A stretch of 64,000 nt of DNA, from assembly GCA_026129905.1 (NCBI GenBank), contig JAHCHE010000002.1, positions 310,001 to 374,000 on the forward strand, given 5' to 3'. Both the position numbers and the translations under genes were made by a program. Positions within the stretch are counted from its first letter, which is position 1. Every line of letters begins with the position of its first letter. This document shows, piece after piece, positions 1 to 8,112 of the stretch. The notes beneath the pieces are model-generated. The model was given only the letters and a program-made list of their open reading frames with translations, had not been told where the DNA came from and did no database searches. The stretch comes from Bryobacteraceae bacterium. GTDB taxonomy: Bacteria > Acidobacteriota > Terriglobia > Bryobacterales > Bryobacteraceae.

Positions 1-2
1 CA

Positions 3-608
3 GGCGAGGGTTCCACCCGTGTGCGTAATCGACCCGGTGACCTGGGAGGCATCATGTTCGTGCGGCCGCCGCCCGACTGCGCCATGCAGGAATTGCGTGG
101 CAGCGACGTCGGCCAGGACCTTTCGATCCAAGTCGAACTGCGCGTACCGCCGGGCCCTGGGGGCGAGGTCACGGAAGCCGGACCGTATTTCCGCTGCCGG
201 CGGTCGGCGCCTGGCGATGGCATCGTTGGAGGAACCAGCGCAGGTTACTGGGTGCAGCTTCGCAGTACCGGGCAGGTGCGCGTCAGGCGTTTGCACCCGG
301 TAGCAATCGTGGCGTACAGCGAGACTCCGCAGCAGTTCGATCCAACGGTCTTTCACGAACTCGAGATCGCCGTCAAAGGGGAGGCCCTTGAAGTAACTCT
401 GGATCGACGGCTGGTCCTGTTCGATCAAGGCGGAATCATGCGTTCCGCCGTGCACATACCGCCTGCGTGGAACACGGCGTCTCCCCCTGGCTCAAACCGC
501 GGCAGCGCCGGAATCGCCTTTGGCTCTGAACCGTACCGCAACCGCGCCGGCGGCCAGGAAGCACGGAACATCCGCCTCAAACCGTACCGTCGTCCGCGCG
601 AGGATTAG
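3..608 (+). CDS. Concanavalin A-like (LamG/DUF1080-type) protein, 5' end outside window
   Basis: The reading frame is open from the window edge, so the gene probably begins upstream; an in-frame ATG exists at 21. The visible 200 residues alternate short hydrophobic strands with glycines, as in jelly-roll sugar-binding folds: a Y-W-V-Q-L strand, then F-H-E-L-E-I-A-V-K-G with a following D-R-R-L-V-L strand, and a final G-S-A-G-I-A-F segment. This order (measured profile, ligand strand, 'relevant property' strand, closing glycine strand) is typical of LamG and DUF1080 domains of secreted acidobacterial carbohydrate-active proteins. No catalytic motif is visible. The fold assignment is inference; coding status rests on the long frame and sensible composition. 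Confidence 0.5.
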   Translation, partial: GEGSTRVRNRPGDLGGIMFVRPPPDCAMQELRGSDVGQDLSIQVELRVPPGPGGEVTEAGPYFRCRRSAPGDGIVGGTSAGYWVQLRSTGQVRVRRLHPVAIVAYSETPQQFDPTVFHELEIAVKGEALEVTLDRRLVLFDQGGIMRSAVHIPPAWNTASPPGSNRGSAGIAFGSEPYRNRAGGQEARNIRLKPYRRPRED

Positions 609-723
609 CCCCTCGCCCGGCGGACGCCGCCGCCTCGGATTCGAGGCGCAGGCCGGCAGATAGAAGGCAGCGCGCGCGGCCGGCCGGGGGGCCGCGGCGC
701 TGCAAACATTGAACGAGAACCGG

Positions 724-1707
724 TTACCCGTTGATGAGCCGCAAGGCGAGCAGTTGCTGGACGTTTGCGTCGATTCGACCGAGCGTTTCGGCCTGCTGAA
801 CGGACAGGCCGCCGGCCGGAACGGATGGCGCCGGGTTGTAGTCGGACTCCCTGTCTTTCCGGTAGACAAGCACCGCCATCGGATGGCGCAGATAAAGGGC
901 TTCCTGAGGGAACAGGGGCCGGCATGGAATGGGGATCTCGGGCCGGGGATCCTGCTCGCCGGTGTCCTGCGAGAAGCTGACCCAGCGGGGACCGGACGTA
1001 GTGATTGCCCACTCGCCCGGAGAGCCGACGCCTTCGCGGTTCCGGTCCTGAATGAGGGCCGAAGCGCTGTGAAAATCGGAACCGATCTTGATGAGCCAAC
1101 GCCGGCGAGTTTCGCTCTGCCAGTCGATCCGGAACGGACCGGCGACGAACGACTGGCCTTCAACCACTTCACCGACCTTCAATTCGGCGACGATGGCCTC
1201 GGCTTCGGCCTTGTGACAGAGCGTCGCCGGGTTCAGTGGCTGAGGCGCGCCGCCGGCGAGGTTGACGACAACGGCGGTCGTCGGCTCGACGACGTATTTC
1301 GGATAGACATACTTGCCGGGCAAGTTCGGCGACGCGGCTTCCCGGGCTGTGATTCTGAATTTCTGGAAACTCCTTGTTGCGGGATCGAAATAGTCGTATT
1401 CGACCATGCGAGTATCCGGATTCGCGACGCCATCCAGCGCCGACGTATCGGCCCAGCGCTTGATCTGGCGATTCCGGTCCCAAGCCGGCGCCTGTTCCTT
1501 GAACTGCTGTTCCCAAGTGAGCCGGTTTTGCCGGTCAAACAGGAACAGACGGTCAACTGGGTAGAACGGCTCGTCAGGCAACGTCAGGACCTTAGGCTTG
1601 CTAACGAACGACACAATAACCTCCTCAGCGCGCGCGGCGAGCCCTGCGCGCACCGTCAAATGGAAAACAATTCGTGAGTAGGGCAGCGCCTTGGACCGGC
1701 GTTGCAC
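724..1707 (-). CDS. Hypothetical protein, 327 aa
   Basis: An open frame of 327 residues with balanced composition (many D, E, K, Y, W) unlike the arginine-rich mirror frame on the other strand. I recognise no family. Visible features are a mixed-charge, globular sequence with several tyrosine/proline-rich segments (for example P-G-K-Y-V-Y-P-K-Y-V around residue 140), an N-terminal stretch that is not a convincing signal peptide, and a C-terminal helix rich in leucine and glutamine. The true start may lie some residues inside the annotated ATG, since the first 30 residues are basic and unremarkable. It stands alone, convergent with the partial gene at the left edge. No operon partner is visible. 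Confidence 0.6.
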   Translation of the reverse strand: MQRRSKALPYSRIVFHLTVRAGLAARAEEVIVSFVSKPKVLTLPDEPFYPVDRLFLFDRQNRLTWEQQFKEQAPAWDRNRQIKRWADTSALDGVANPDTRMVEYDYFDPATRSFQKFRITAREAASPNLPGKYVYPKYVVEPTTAVVVNLAGGAPQPLNPATLCHKAEAEAIVAELKVGEVVEGQSFVAGPFRIDWQSETRRRWLIKIGSDFHSASALIQDRNREGVGSPGEWAITTSGPRWVSFSQDTGEQDPRPEIPIPCRPLFPQEALYLRHPMAVLVYRKDRESDYNPAPSVPAGGLSVQQAETLGRIDANVQQLLALRLING

Positions 1708-1811
1708 ACCAGGGGCTCGCCGGCTTCCATGGTAACGCGGGACCCGGCGCCAGCCTCCGTCCGCCCGCTTTAACTCATTGAAAACATGGGGCGAAATTTC
1801 GAGAGACTGCT

Positions 1812-1967
1812 TGTGACCCGCGATTCATCACTGCGTCGGCGATGAAAGGAGACCGTGAACGCTGTCTCGAAGCCGGCATGGACGACTATCTCAGCAAGCC
1901 GCTGCACCCGGACACGCTCCACCGGATGCTGGCCCGGTGCGCTCCGTCCGCCGCCGCCGTGTCCTGA
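1812..1967 (+). pseudogene. Remnant of a response-regulator receiver domain (C-terminal end)
   Basis: Read on the plus strand, codons from about 1827 give [21 protein letters not shown] and then L-S-K-P-L before a terminal helix and TGA at 1965. This is the alpha4-beta5-alpha5 end of a receiver domain as found at the C terminus of hybrid histidine kinases: the conserved T-A, the A-G-M-D-D-Y turn and the K-P lysine are all present. The first half of the domain, including the phospho-acceptor aspartate, is absent; upstream codons lose similarity at about 1826 and meet a stop near 1776. There is no plausible start. I read it as the surviving 3' end of a deleted two-component gene. Confidence 0.6.
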
Positions 1968-1985
1968 CCGGCGCATCCGGTCCGG

Positions 1986-3437
1986 CTATTTGCGCCAGAA
2001 CGGCGGCGCCAGGATCACCAGCGCCGTGTAGAACTCCAGCCGCCCGCAGATCATGCAGGCGCACAGAATCCACTTGGAGAGCGCGGGGAGATGCCCGTAG
2101 TTGTCCACCGGCCCCACCAGGCCCAGCCCAGGCCCGATGTTGAACATCGAGGCGATCACCGCCGCGGCCGCCGTGAGGATGTCCGCGCCCATCGCCGATA
2201 TCGCCAGGCTGCCCACCGCGAACACCAGCAGCGCCAGGTACACCATGTTCAGCAGCGTCTGGAGAGTTTGTTCCGGGATCACCTGGCCTCCCAGACGAAT
2301 GGCGAAAACCCCTCGCGGCTCCACGATGCGCTGAAACTGCCGCGCCCCCACCTTGTGCAGCAACAGCAGCCGCGCCACCTTGATGCCGCCCGCGGTGGAG
2401 CCCGTGCATCCGCCGACGAACATCAGCGCCACCAGAATCGTGTGCGATACCGGATGCCACTTCTCGTAATCGTCCGTAATGAATCCTGTGGTCGTCACGA
2501 TCGAGGACACCTGGAACAATGCGGCCCGCAGCGCCCGCGCCGGCCCGTAACCGCTTTCCCACACCAGGGTCGCGCCGACCACGAGCGTCCCGACAAGAAG
2601 GATCGCCAGGTAGCCCTGCGTCTCCACGTCTCCGAAGAACTCCCGCACGCGGCGCTGCGACCACAGCCGGTAATGGCGGGTGAAATTGATTCCGGCCAAC
2701 ACCATGAACAGGATGACGATGTACTCGATCAGCGGGCTGCCGAACCCCGCGATGCTGGCCGTGCGCGACGAAAACCCCCCGGTACCCAATGTCGAGAGAG
2801 AGTGACAGGCCGCCTCGAGCGCCGTCATCCCGGCCAGCCGCAGCGCTGCGTATTCGGCCAGCGTCAGCGCCACGTAGATCCGCCACAACGACAACGCGGT
2901 CTCGGTGACGCGCGGCGTTAGCTTTTCCGAACGCGCCCCGGAAAACTCCGCCCGGTACAGTTGCATACCGCCGATGCCCAGCAAAGGCAGCACGGCGATG
3001 CCGAGCAGAACAACGCCCATGCCGCCCAGCCAGTGGGTGAAACAGCGCCACAACTGGAGCGCCTCCGGCAGGACCTCGACATCCGCCAGCACCGTCGCCC
3101 CGGTGGTGGTGAACCCCGAGATCGATTCGAAAACGGCGTCGGTAACCGAAGGGAAAAGCCCCGAAAAGATGAACGGCAGGGCGCCGAAAACCGGCACGGC
3201 GACCCAGATGGCCGCCACCACCAGCACGCCCTCCCGTACCGTGAGTTCGGATGCCGGGCGCGGCATTCGCCAAAACAGTAAGCCCCCTGCCGCGGCGGCG
3301 ATCGCGGCGCCGGCCCCCACCGCCGGCAGCGAGCCGTCCTGCTCCGCCGCCGAAACCGCCAGCGGGATCAGCATGGCGCCGCCAAGGATGAGCAGGAACA
3401 GCCCGACAACGTGGAGCACGGCGGAGAATCGAATCAC
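1986..3437 (-). CDS. trkH: Trk-type potassium uptake protein, membrane subunit TrkH
   Basis: The K+-translocating subunit of the Trk system in the inner membrane. The 483-residue length and about ten hydrophobic segments fit the family. The four pore-loop filters are visible: T-T-T-G-A-T at residues 110-115, T-L-G-T-G-G-F at 216-222, T-T-T-G-F at 315-319, and F-N-I-G-P-G near 430. A glycine-rich G-G-C-T-G-S-T-A-G-G loop near 345 is also characteristic. The start is GTG at 3437, four bases after the trkA stop, so the pair is co-transcribed and probably translationally coupled. TrkA should gate this channel. Confidence 0.95.
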   Translation of the reverse strand: MIRFSAVLHVVGLFLLILGGAMLIPLAVSAAEQDGSLPAVGAGAAIAAAAGGLLFWRMPRPASELTVREGVLVVAAIWVAVPVFGALPFIFSGLFPSVTDAVFESISGFTTTGATVLADVEVLPEALQLWRCFTHWLGGMGVVLLGIAVLPLLGIGGMQLYRAEFSGARSEKLTPRVTETALSLWRIYVALTLAEYAALRLAGMTALEAACHSLSTLGTGGFSSRTASIAGFGSPLIEYIVILFMVLAGINFTRHYRLWSQRRVREFFGDVETQGYLAILLVGTLVVGATLVWESGYGPARALRAALFQVSSIVTTTGFITDDYEKWHPVSHTILVALMFVGGCTGSTAGGIKVARLLLLHKVGARQFQRIVEPRGVFAIRLGGQVIPEQTLQTLLNMVYLALLVFAVGSLAISAMGADILTAAAAVIASMFNIGPGLGLVGPVDNYGHLPALSKWILCACMICGRLEFYTALVILAPPFWRK

Positions 3438-3441
3438 CGCG

Positions 3442-4809
3442 CTATCTCCGCCCTTCCGACAGAAAGGCGGATTCCAACTCCGGCACCACCTTCTCCGAAG
3501 CGAAGAAGATCACTCGGTCGCCCGCCTCGATCGAGGCCTCGCCGCGCGGGATCAGCACCTCGCCGCCGGGCCGCGCTATCGCGCCGACGATGGCTTCCCG
3601 CGGCAGCCGGATGTCCTTCAGCTTTTTCCCGACGTAGCGCGAACCGGCGCCCGCCACCAATTCGATCGCCTCGGCCTCTTCCTCGCGAAACGTGGTTACG
3701 GACACCACCTCGCCTTTGCGCACGAATCGAAGGATGCGATCCACCGTCGCCAGGCGCGGACTCACGCACGTGTTTATGCCGAGCCGCTGCGCCATCGGCA
3801 GGTAGTTCAGGCGGTTGATCAGCGCCACCACTTTTCTCGCCCCCAGCCTGCGCGCGAGCAGCGCCGCAATCAGGTTGTCCTCGTCGTCGTGCGTCAGCGC
3901 CAGGTACGCTCCGACGCCCTTGACATTCTCGTCGGTCAGCGTCTGCGCATCGGTTCCGTCGCCGTGGATGATGATCGTGTCTTCGAGAATCTCGGAGATC
4001 TTCTTGCACCGCTCGAGATTGGCCTCGAACAGCTTCACCGAAACGTCGCGCTTCTCCAGTTCGTCGGCCACCTGGATGCCGATCTGGTTGCCGCCGAGCA
4101 CGAACACGCGCTCCAGCCGTTCCTGCTTCTGGACGCCCATGAAGCCGAGCACGGCGTTCAGGTCCACGTCGCGCGTGATCACGTACACGTGATCGCCGGC
4201 CAGGATCTTCTCCTCCCCGTGCGGGATAATCACGTCCGCGCCCCGAAAAATCAAGGCGATCAGCGAATGCTCCGGCGGCCCCGCCTTAGTGAGCTCGATC
4301 ATCGTTTTTCCCGCGCCCCAGTGGTCCGGTTCAATCAGGCTGCCGAACAGCTTCACCTTCCCGTCGGCGAAATCGACGATGTCCGAGACGCCTGGAACCT
4401 GGAGCACCGGCAGGATCCGCGCCACCGCTTCGGACTCGGGATGGATAATCAGGTCGATGTTCAACCCGGTCTGAGCGGCGATGCGGCGCCAGTGGCCGAC
4501 TTCATGGGTCCGCACGCGGGCCACTTTGACCTTTACTTTCGATTCCGCCTGCGCGATGAGGCAGGCCAGCAGGTTCACCTCGTCGAGACTGGTTACCGCG
4601 ATCAACATGTCGGCTTCCCGGAGGCCGGCCCGCTGCATGGTTTCCACGCTGGCGGCGTTGCCGCGCACCACCCGGGCGTCCAGAGTCTCGTCAAGTTGCT
4701 CGCACCGGGCCGCGTCCTGCTCGACGATCACCACCTCGTTGCCTTCCCGGATGAGGCGCCTGGCGGTGTGCAGCGCCACCTGTCCGCCTCCCGCGATCAG
4801 GATTCGCAT
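3442..4809 (-). CDS. trkA: Trk potassium uptake regulator TrkA (two RCK domains)
   Basis: Cytoplasmic NAD(H)-binding gating subunit of the Trk channel. At 455 residues it is the full double-RCK form. The first Rossmann motif G-G-G-Q-V-A sits at residues 7-12, with the acidic residue ending strand 2 (I-V-E-Q-D) near 30. A second Rossmann unit begins at F-V-L-G-G-N-Q-I-G around residue 236. Each is followed by a TrkA-C type domain, the second ending in F-F-A-S-E-K. ATG at 4809 lies 13 bases after the stop of the upstream FG-GAP gene, so the three minus-strand genes may form one transcript. I am confident of the family. Confidence 0.95.
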   Translation of the reverse strand: MRILIAGGGQVALHTARRLIREGNEVVIVEQDAARCEQLDETLDARVVRGNAASVETMQRAGLREADMLIAVTSLDEVNLLACLIAQAESKVKVKVARVRTHEVGHWRRIAAQTGLNIDLIIHPESEAVARILPVLQVPGVSDIVDFADGKVKLFGSLIEPDHWGAGKTMIELTKAGPPEHSLIALIFRGADVIIPHGEEKILAGDHVYVITRDVDLNAVLGFMGVQKQERLERVFVLGGNQIGIQVADELEKRDVSVKLFEANLERCKKISEILEDTIIIHGDGTDAQTLTDENVKGVGAYLALTHDDEDNLIAALLARRLGARKVVALINRLNYLPMAQRLGINTCVSPRLATVDRILRFVRKGEVVSVTTFREEEAEAIELVAGAGSRYVGKKLKDIRLPREAIVGAIARPGGEVLIPRGEASIEAGDRVIFFASEKVVPELESAFLSEGRR

Positions 4810-4822
4810 ATCGTCCCGCGGC

Positions 4823-6865
4823 CTACTTCACTTCCCGCCAGCCGGGCAGCGAGACGGTGGTCCGGTAGTTCGATTCGTTGTAGTCCGGGTTGCGGACCGG
4901 CGCGTAGATCTTCTTGCCCGCGAACGGCCGGTCCTGCGTATAGATCCATACCTGCTTCGTGTCCCAGAGGACCACTTCATCCCTCGCGTCGCCCGTCAGA
5001 TCGGCGACGTAGCTCGCCAGGTCCGGATGCCCGTCGTCGGGAAACATCACCACCCGCCGGAAGTGGCCGTCGATCATCCCTCCTTCCCGAACGTTGCCCG
5101 AAAGCAGCGCAAACTCCTGCCCGTCGCCCCGCCAGTTCACCGGCAGCAGCGGACTGCCGCTGTGGATCGGTTCATCCTGGAGCAAGAGGTTGCCGTCGCT
5201 GTCGAACAGCGAGAGGATACCGGGGTTTTTCCAGTAGTTCACCGTCAGCAGTTGCAGCCCCGGCAGGTCCATACGGTACTTGCCGATACTCGGGCTTTGC
5301 GCGTGTCCGATGCGGATGTGTTTCAGCGTCCGGCCGTCCTTGTCAAACATCAGGTACCCTTCGTCGCTGCCGCAGGCGTAGACGCGCGGCGGCGCTTTCG
5401 GATCGCCGCTGAAGTTACCCATCACGATGCCGTCGGCGTGGTCGCGGTACTCTTTGTCGCGGCTCCAGATCTGCTTGCCGTCGGGGCTCCAGAGAGCATA
5501 GCCCAGCACAATCTCCTCGCGGCCATCCTGGTCCACGTCGAACGGATACGGGTAGTGTCCGGTCTGCCCGCTGCCGCTCCACAGCAACTCGAGGCGGTTG
5601 TTGTAGACCCAGAAGTACTGGTAGCGGTCCTTGATGAGAATCTCGTGACGCTTCCCCTTGCCGGACAGGTCGAAGAATGCGATCGAGTCCCCGTGATTGT
5701 ATTTGTAAGGCCGCTCCTTGACGTCCGCCGGAATCTCCGGAACCCAGACTTTCTTGAGAACCTTGCCCGTCGCCCCTTCCAGAATCTGAAGCTGGAAATC
5801 GCGGATCATCACGACCTCGTGTTTCCCATCGCCGTCGATGTCGTGAATCTGGAAAGGCGTGTCGTTGGTCAGCAGGCCGTTGCGCTCGTCCGGCCGCCCG
5901 AGTTGCCAGAGGATCTTGCCGTCCAGCGTCACCGCCGTCAGGCAACTGATGTGGTCGAAGGCGTCGCCGCGCACCCGCGGGATGTTCTGGCCGATCAGCA
6001 TGTCCATCTGCCCGTCGCCGTCCAGGTCGCCGAACCGCACGTTCCGTCCCGCCCCGAAAACGGGCGTCTCGAAACGCTTCCACACCACCGGCTTCGGGTT
6101 GGCGGCGCGCAGTTTGTCCAGCTCCAGTTGCCGCTTCTCGATCCTCCCTCGGATGGCGCCGATCTCGCCCTCGGTGGCCGTTACCCGGAAATCCATGAAC
6201 CGAGCGGGGATGTTCGCGGTGACGCCGGCCTTGCCCTTCAGAATCTCTCCGTCGCTGGCCTCGATGACGAGCTTGCCGTCGACGAACGCCCGGATCCCGG
6301 GCCCGTGATTCTCCACCCGCAGCTTGTAGTACCGCGTGACGTCGTACGGAACGGCGGCTTCCCCCAGTTCGCGCCACTCCGCGACGCGGAATTTCTTTTC
6401 GAGCGGCAGCCGCAACGCCAGGCGCGCCTTCCCTCCGCCCGTCAGCGCGAACAGATAGTAGTGCCGGTTGGTGCGATAGCGGAAAACCACGCCCGCCATC
6501 TCGTCGAGCGACAGCGGCTTCACGCTCGCCTCGACGGCGTAGCCGGACCACTCCGGGTCGCCCGTGATCAGCGTCGGGTTGAGCAGTTCCGGCTGCGGGT
6601 TCACCGTGTGCTGCTCCAGGTACGACTTGCCGTCCTCGTCGCTCACCACCCAGGCGTCGAGATGGTTGATCGGGTTCGCCCATGGCTCCAGCGGCACGCC
6701 GCGATGCGGCAGGTAGTGATACTCCTGGATGGCCGCGTTCAACAGTCCCACCGGCGTCGAAAGCCAGCCCGGCGGAAACCGCGAGAAGTCGTCGGAGAAC
6801 AGCTCCGCGCCTCGCGCAGCCGGTGCGAGGATCAGAAACAAGAAGAGCAGACTTCGTGAGGCCAT
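4823..6865 (-). CDS. Secreted LamG-like plus FG-GAP/VCBS repeat protein
   Basis: A 680-residue exported protein. It starts with a clear signal peptide (hydrophobic L-L-F-L-F-L-I-L, cleavage near A-R-G-A). Residues 25-210 form a concanavalin-like domain (D-D-F-S-R-F-P-P-G-W opening, paired beta strands). From about residue 255 come several calcium-loop repeats of the D-x-D-G-D-G type (D-L-D-G-D-G-Q-M-D, D-I-D-G-D-G-K-H-E, D-V-D-Q-D-G-R-E-E), as in FG-GAP beta-propellers. The propeller region resembles the rhamnogalacturonan-lyase-like proteins of polysaccharide degraders, but I see no catalytic signature that decides this. It lies immediately upstream of trkA on the same strand, an unusual partnership. 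Function beyond carbohydrate binding is unproven. Confidence 0.82.
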   Translation of the reverse strand: MASRSLLFLFLILAPAARGAELFSDDFSRFPPGWLSTPVGLLNAAIQEYHYLPHRGVPLEPWANPINHLDAWVVSDEDGKSYLEQHTVNPQPELLNPTLITGDPEWSGYAVEASVKPLSLDEMAGVVFRYRTNRHYYLFALTGGGKARLALRLPLEKKFRVAEWRELGEAAVPYDVTRYYKLRVENHGPGIRAFVDGKLVIEASDGEILKGKAGVTANIPARFMDFRVTATEGEIGAIRGRIEKRQLELDKLRAANPKPVVWKRFETPVFGAGRNVRFGDLDGDGQMDMLIGQNIPRVRGDAFDHISCLTAVTLDGKILWQLGRPDERNGLLTNDTPFQIHDIDGDGKHEVVMIRDFQLQILEGATGKVLKKVWVPEIPADVKERPYKYNHGDSIAFFDLSGKGKRHEILIKDRYQYFWVYNNRLELLWSGSGQTGHYPYPFDVDQDGREEIVLGYALWSPDGKQIWSRDKEYRDHADGIVMGNFSGDPKAPPRVYACGSDEGYLMFDKDGRTLKHIRIGHAQSPSIGKYRMDLPGLQLLTVNYWKNPGILSLFDSDGNLLLQDEPIHSGSPLLPVNWRGDGQEFALLSGNVREGGMIDGHFRRVVMFPDDGHPDLASYVADLTGDARDEVVLWDTKQVWIYTQDRPFAGKKIYAPVRNPDYNESNYRTTVSLPGWREVK

Positions 6866-6920
6866 ACTTCCTCGATGCCCGCCAGTTTGTCAGAGTGCGG
6901 GCGCGCGCCGCAAGCCTGGA

Positions 6921-6926
6921 TACAAT
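6921..6926 (+). promoter_or_regulatory. -10 box (TACAAT) for the serine hydrolase gene
   Basis: TACAAT ends four bases before ATG 6931 and seven before ATG 6934. No Shine-Dalgarno is present. A TTGTCA at 6888-6893 is too far (27 bases) to be its normal -35. A leaderless transcript beginning at or near the second ATG is the simplest reading. Confidence 0.45.
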
Positions 6927-6930
6927 CGAC

Positions 6931-8100
6931 ATGATGATCACTCGGAGGGTCGTTCCGTACGCTTTCGTTTTTGTCGCAGCGGCCGCTTTCGCCCAGTTGC
7001 GAACCGCGGAGCCTGCCGCCGCCGGCTTCGCGCCCGATCGCCTCGCCCGCGCCGCGGACCTGCTGGATCGCGAAGTCGCCAATGGCCGGGTTCCCGCCGC
7101 CTCGATCCTGGTCGCGCGCCGTGAGCGCATCGTATTGCGCAAGAGCTTCGGCCGGATGGGTCCCGCGTCCGGCGCTCCTGCGGTGGATCCCGATTCGGTC
7201 TTCTTGCTGGCCTCCATCACCAAGCCGGTGACGGCCTGCGCGGTCATGCTGCTGGTCGACCGGGGCCTGATCTCCCTGGACGACCCGGTCTCGCACTACC
7301 TGCCGGAATTCCGGGGCGACGACCGAGCCGGGGTCCGCGTCCGCGACCTGCTGAGCCACACCTCCGGCCTCCCCGACATGCTGCCCGAGAACACCGAATT
7401 GCGGCGCGCCAACGCCCCGCTAAGCGAATTCGTGCGCCATACGTTCACGACGCCTCTCCTGTACAAGCCCCGGACTAGCTTCACCTACCAGAGCATGGGC
7501 ATCCTCCTGGCCGGAGAAATCGTCGAACGCGTCTCGGGCATGCCCCTTCGCGATTTCGAGAGGAAGGAAATCTTCCAGCCGTTAGGCATGAAGGACAGCT
7601 CGCTGGGACTCGGCGGCCGCCGCATCGCCGACACCGTCTGGTGTTGCTCGCCGGAGGGCGGCGACCGGGCGGACGTCGAGCGCTTCGGCCCCAACACCCA
7701 ATACTGGCGCGACATCGGCCACCCCTGGGGCGGCATGCACAGCACCACGGACGACCTCGCGATCCTGCTGCAGACGATGCTCAACGGCGGCGTCTACGCG
7801 GGCAAGCGCGTGTTCAGCCCGGCGGCGGCCCGGGCGATGGTCACCGACCAGAACGCGAGGCTGGGGGCGCCGTGGGGCCTCGGTTGGGCGCTGGCGCACT
7901 CGCCCGTCTGGAGCTTTTTCGGCGAACTCGTTTCGCCGGCGGCCTTCGGCCATGTCGGCGCTACCGGAACCGTGGCCTGGGCCGACCCCGAAACCGGCGT
8001 GCTATGCGTCATTCTCACGAACCGCAATGTTTCCGAGGACCGCGGCCGCCTGCTTCGCCGCGTCTCCAACGCCGTCGCCGCCGCGGTGGAAGAGCGGTAA
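6931..8100 (+). CDS. Exported serine hydrolase of the class C beta-lactamase family
   Basis: Serine beta-lactamase / D,D-peptidase-like hydrolase (beta-lactamase family, Pfam PF00144). The three active-site motifs are present: S95-x-x-K98 (S-I-T-K), Y186-Q-S188 as the Y-x-N/S element, and H341-V-G343 as the K-T-G equivalent. A hydrophobic leader (A-F-V-F-V-A-A-A-A-F) with an A-x-A cleavage point suggests export. Such proteins are usually esterases or peptidases acting on small esters or amides; true antibiotic resistance should not be assumed. Two ATGs (6931, 6934) are possible; the promoter box favours 6934. The enolase-family gene starts 12 bases after its stop, so the two probably share a transcript. 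Confidence 0.9.
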   Translation: MMITRRVVPYAFVFVAAAAFAQLRTAEPAAAGFAPDRLARAADLLDREVANGRVPAASILVARRERIVLRKSFGRMGPASGAPAVDPDSVFLLASITKPVTACAVMLLVDRGLISLDDPVSHYLPEFRGDDRAGVRVRDLLSHTSGLPDMLPENTELRRANAPLSEFVRHTFTTPLLYKPRTSFTYQSMGILLAGEIVERVSGMPLRDFERKEIFQPLGMKDSSLGLGGRRIADTVWCCSPEGGDRADVERFGPNTQYWRDIGHPWGGMHSTTDDLAILLQTMLNGGVYAGKRVFSPAAARAMVTDQNARLGAPWGLGWALAHSPVWSFFGELVSPAAFGHVGATGTVAWADPETGVLCVILTNRNVSEDRGRLLRRVSNAVAAAVEER

Positions 8101-8112
8101 GCTGACGCATAT

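Noticed and set aside
709-1677. Long plus-strand frame opposite the 327-aa hypothetical gene
   Set aside because: Its translation is arginine- and valine-rich, and its product has no motif; the minus-strand frame has normal composition. It is a mirror of the real gene in high-GC DNA.
2905-5412. Plus-strand frame of 835 codons across trkH, trkA and the FG-GAP gene
   Set aside because: It crosses three recognised minus-strand genes and is made of arginine, proline and histidine runs, as antisense frames in this DNA always are.
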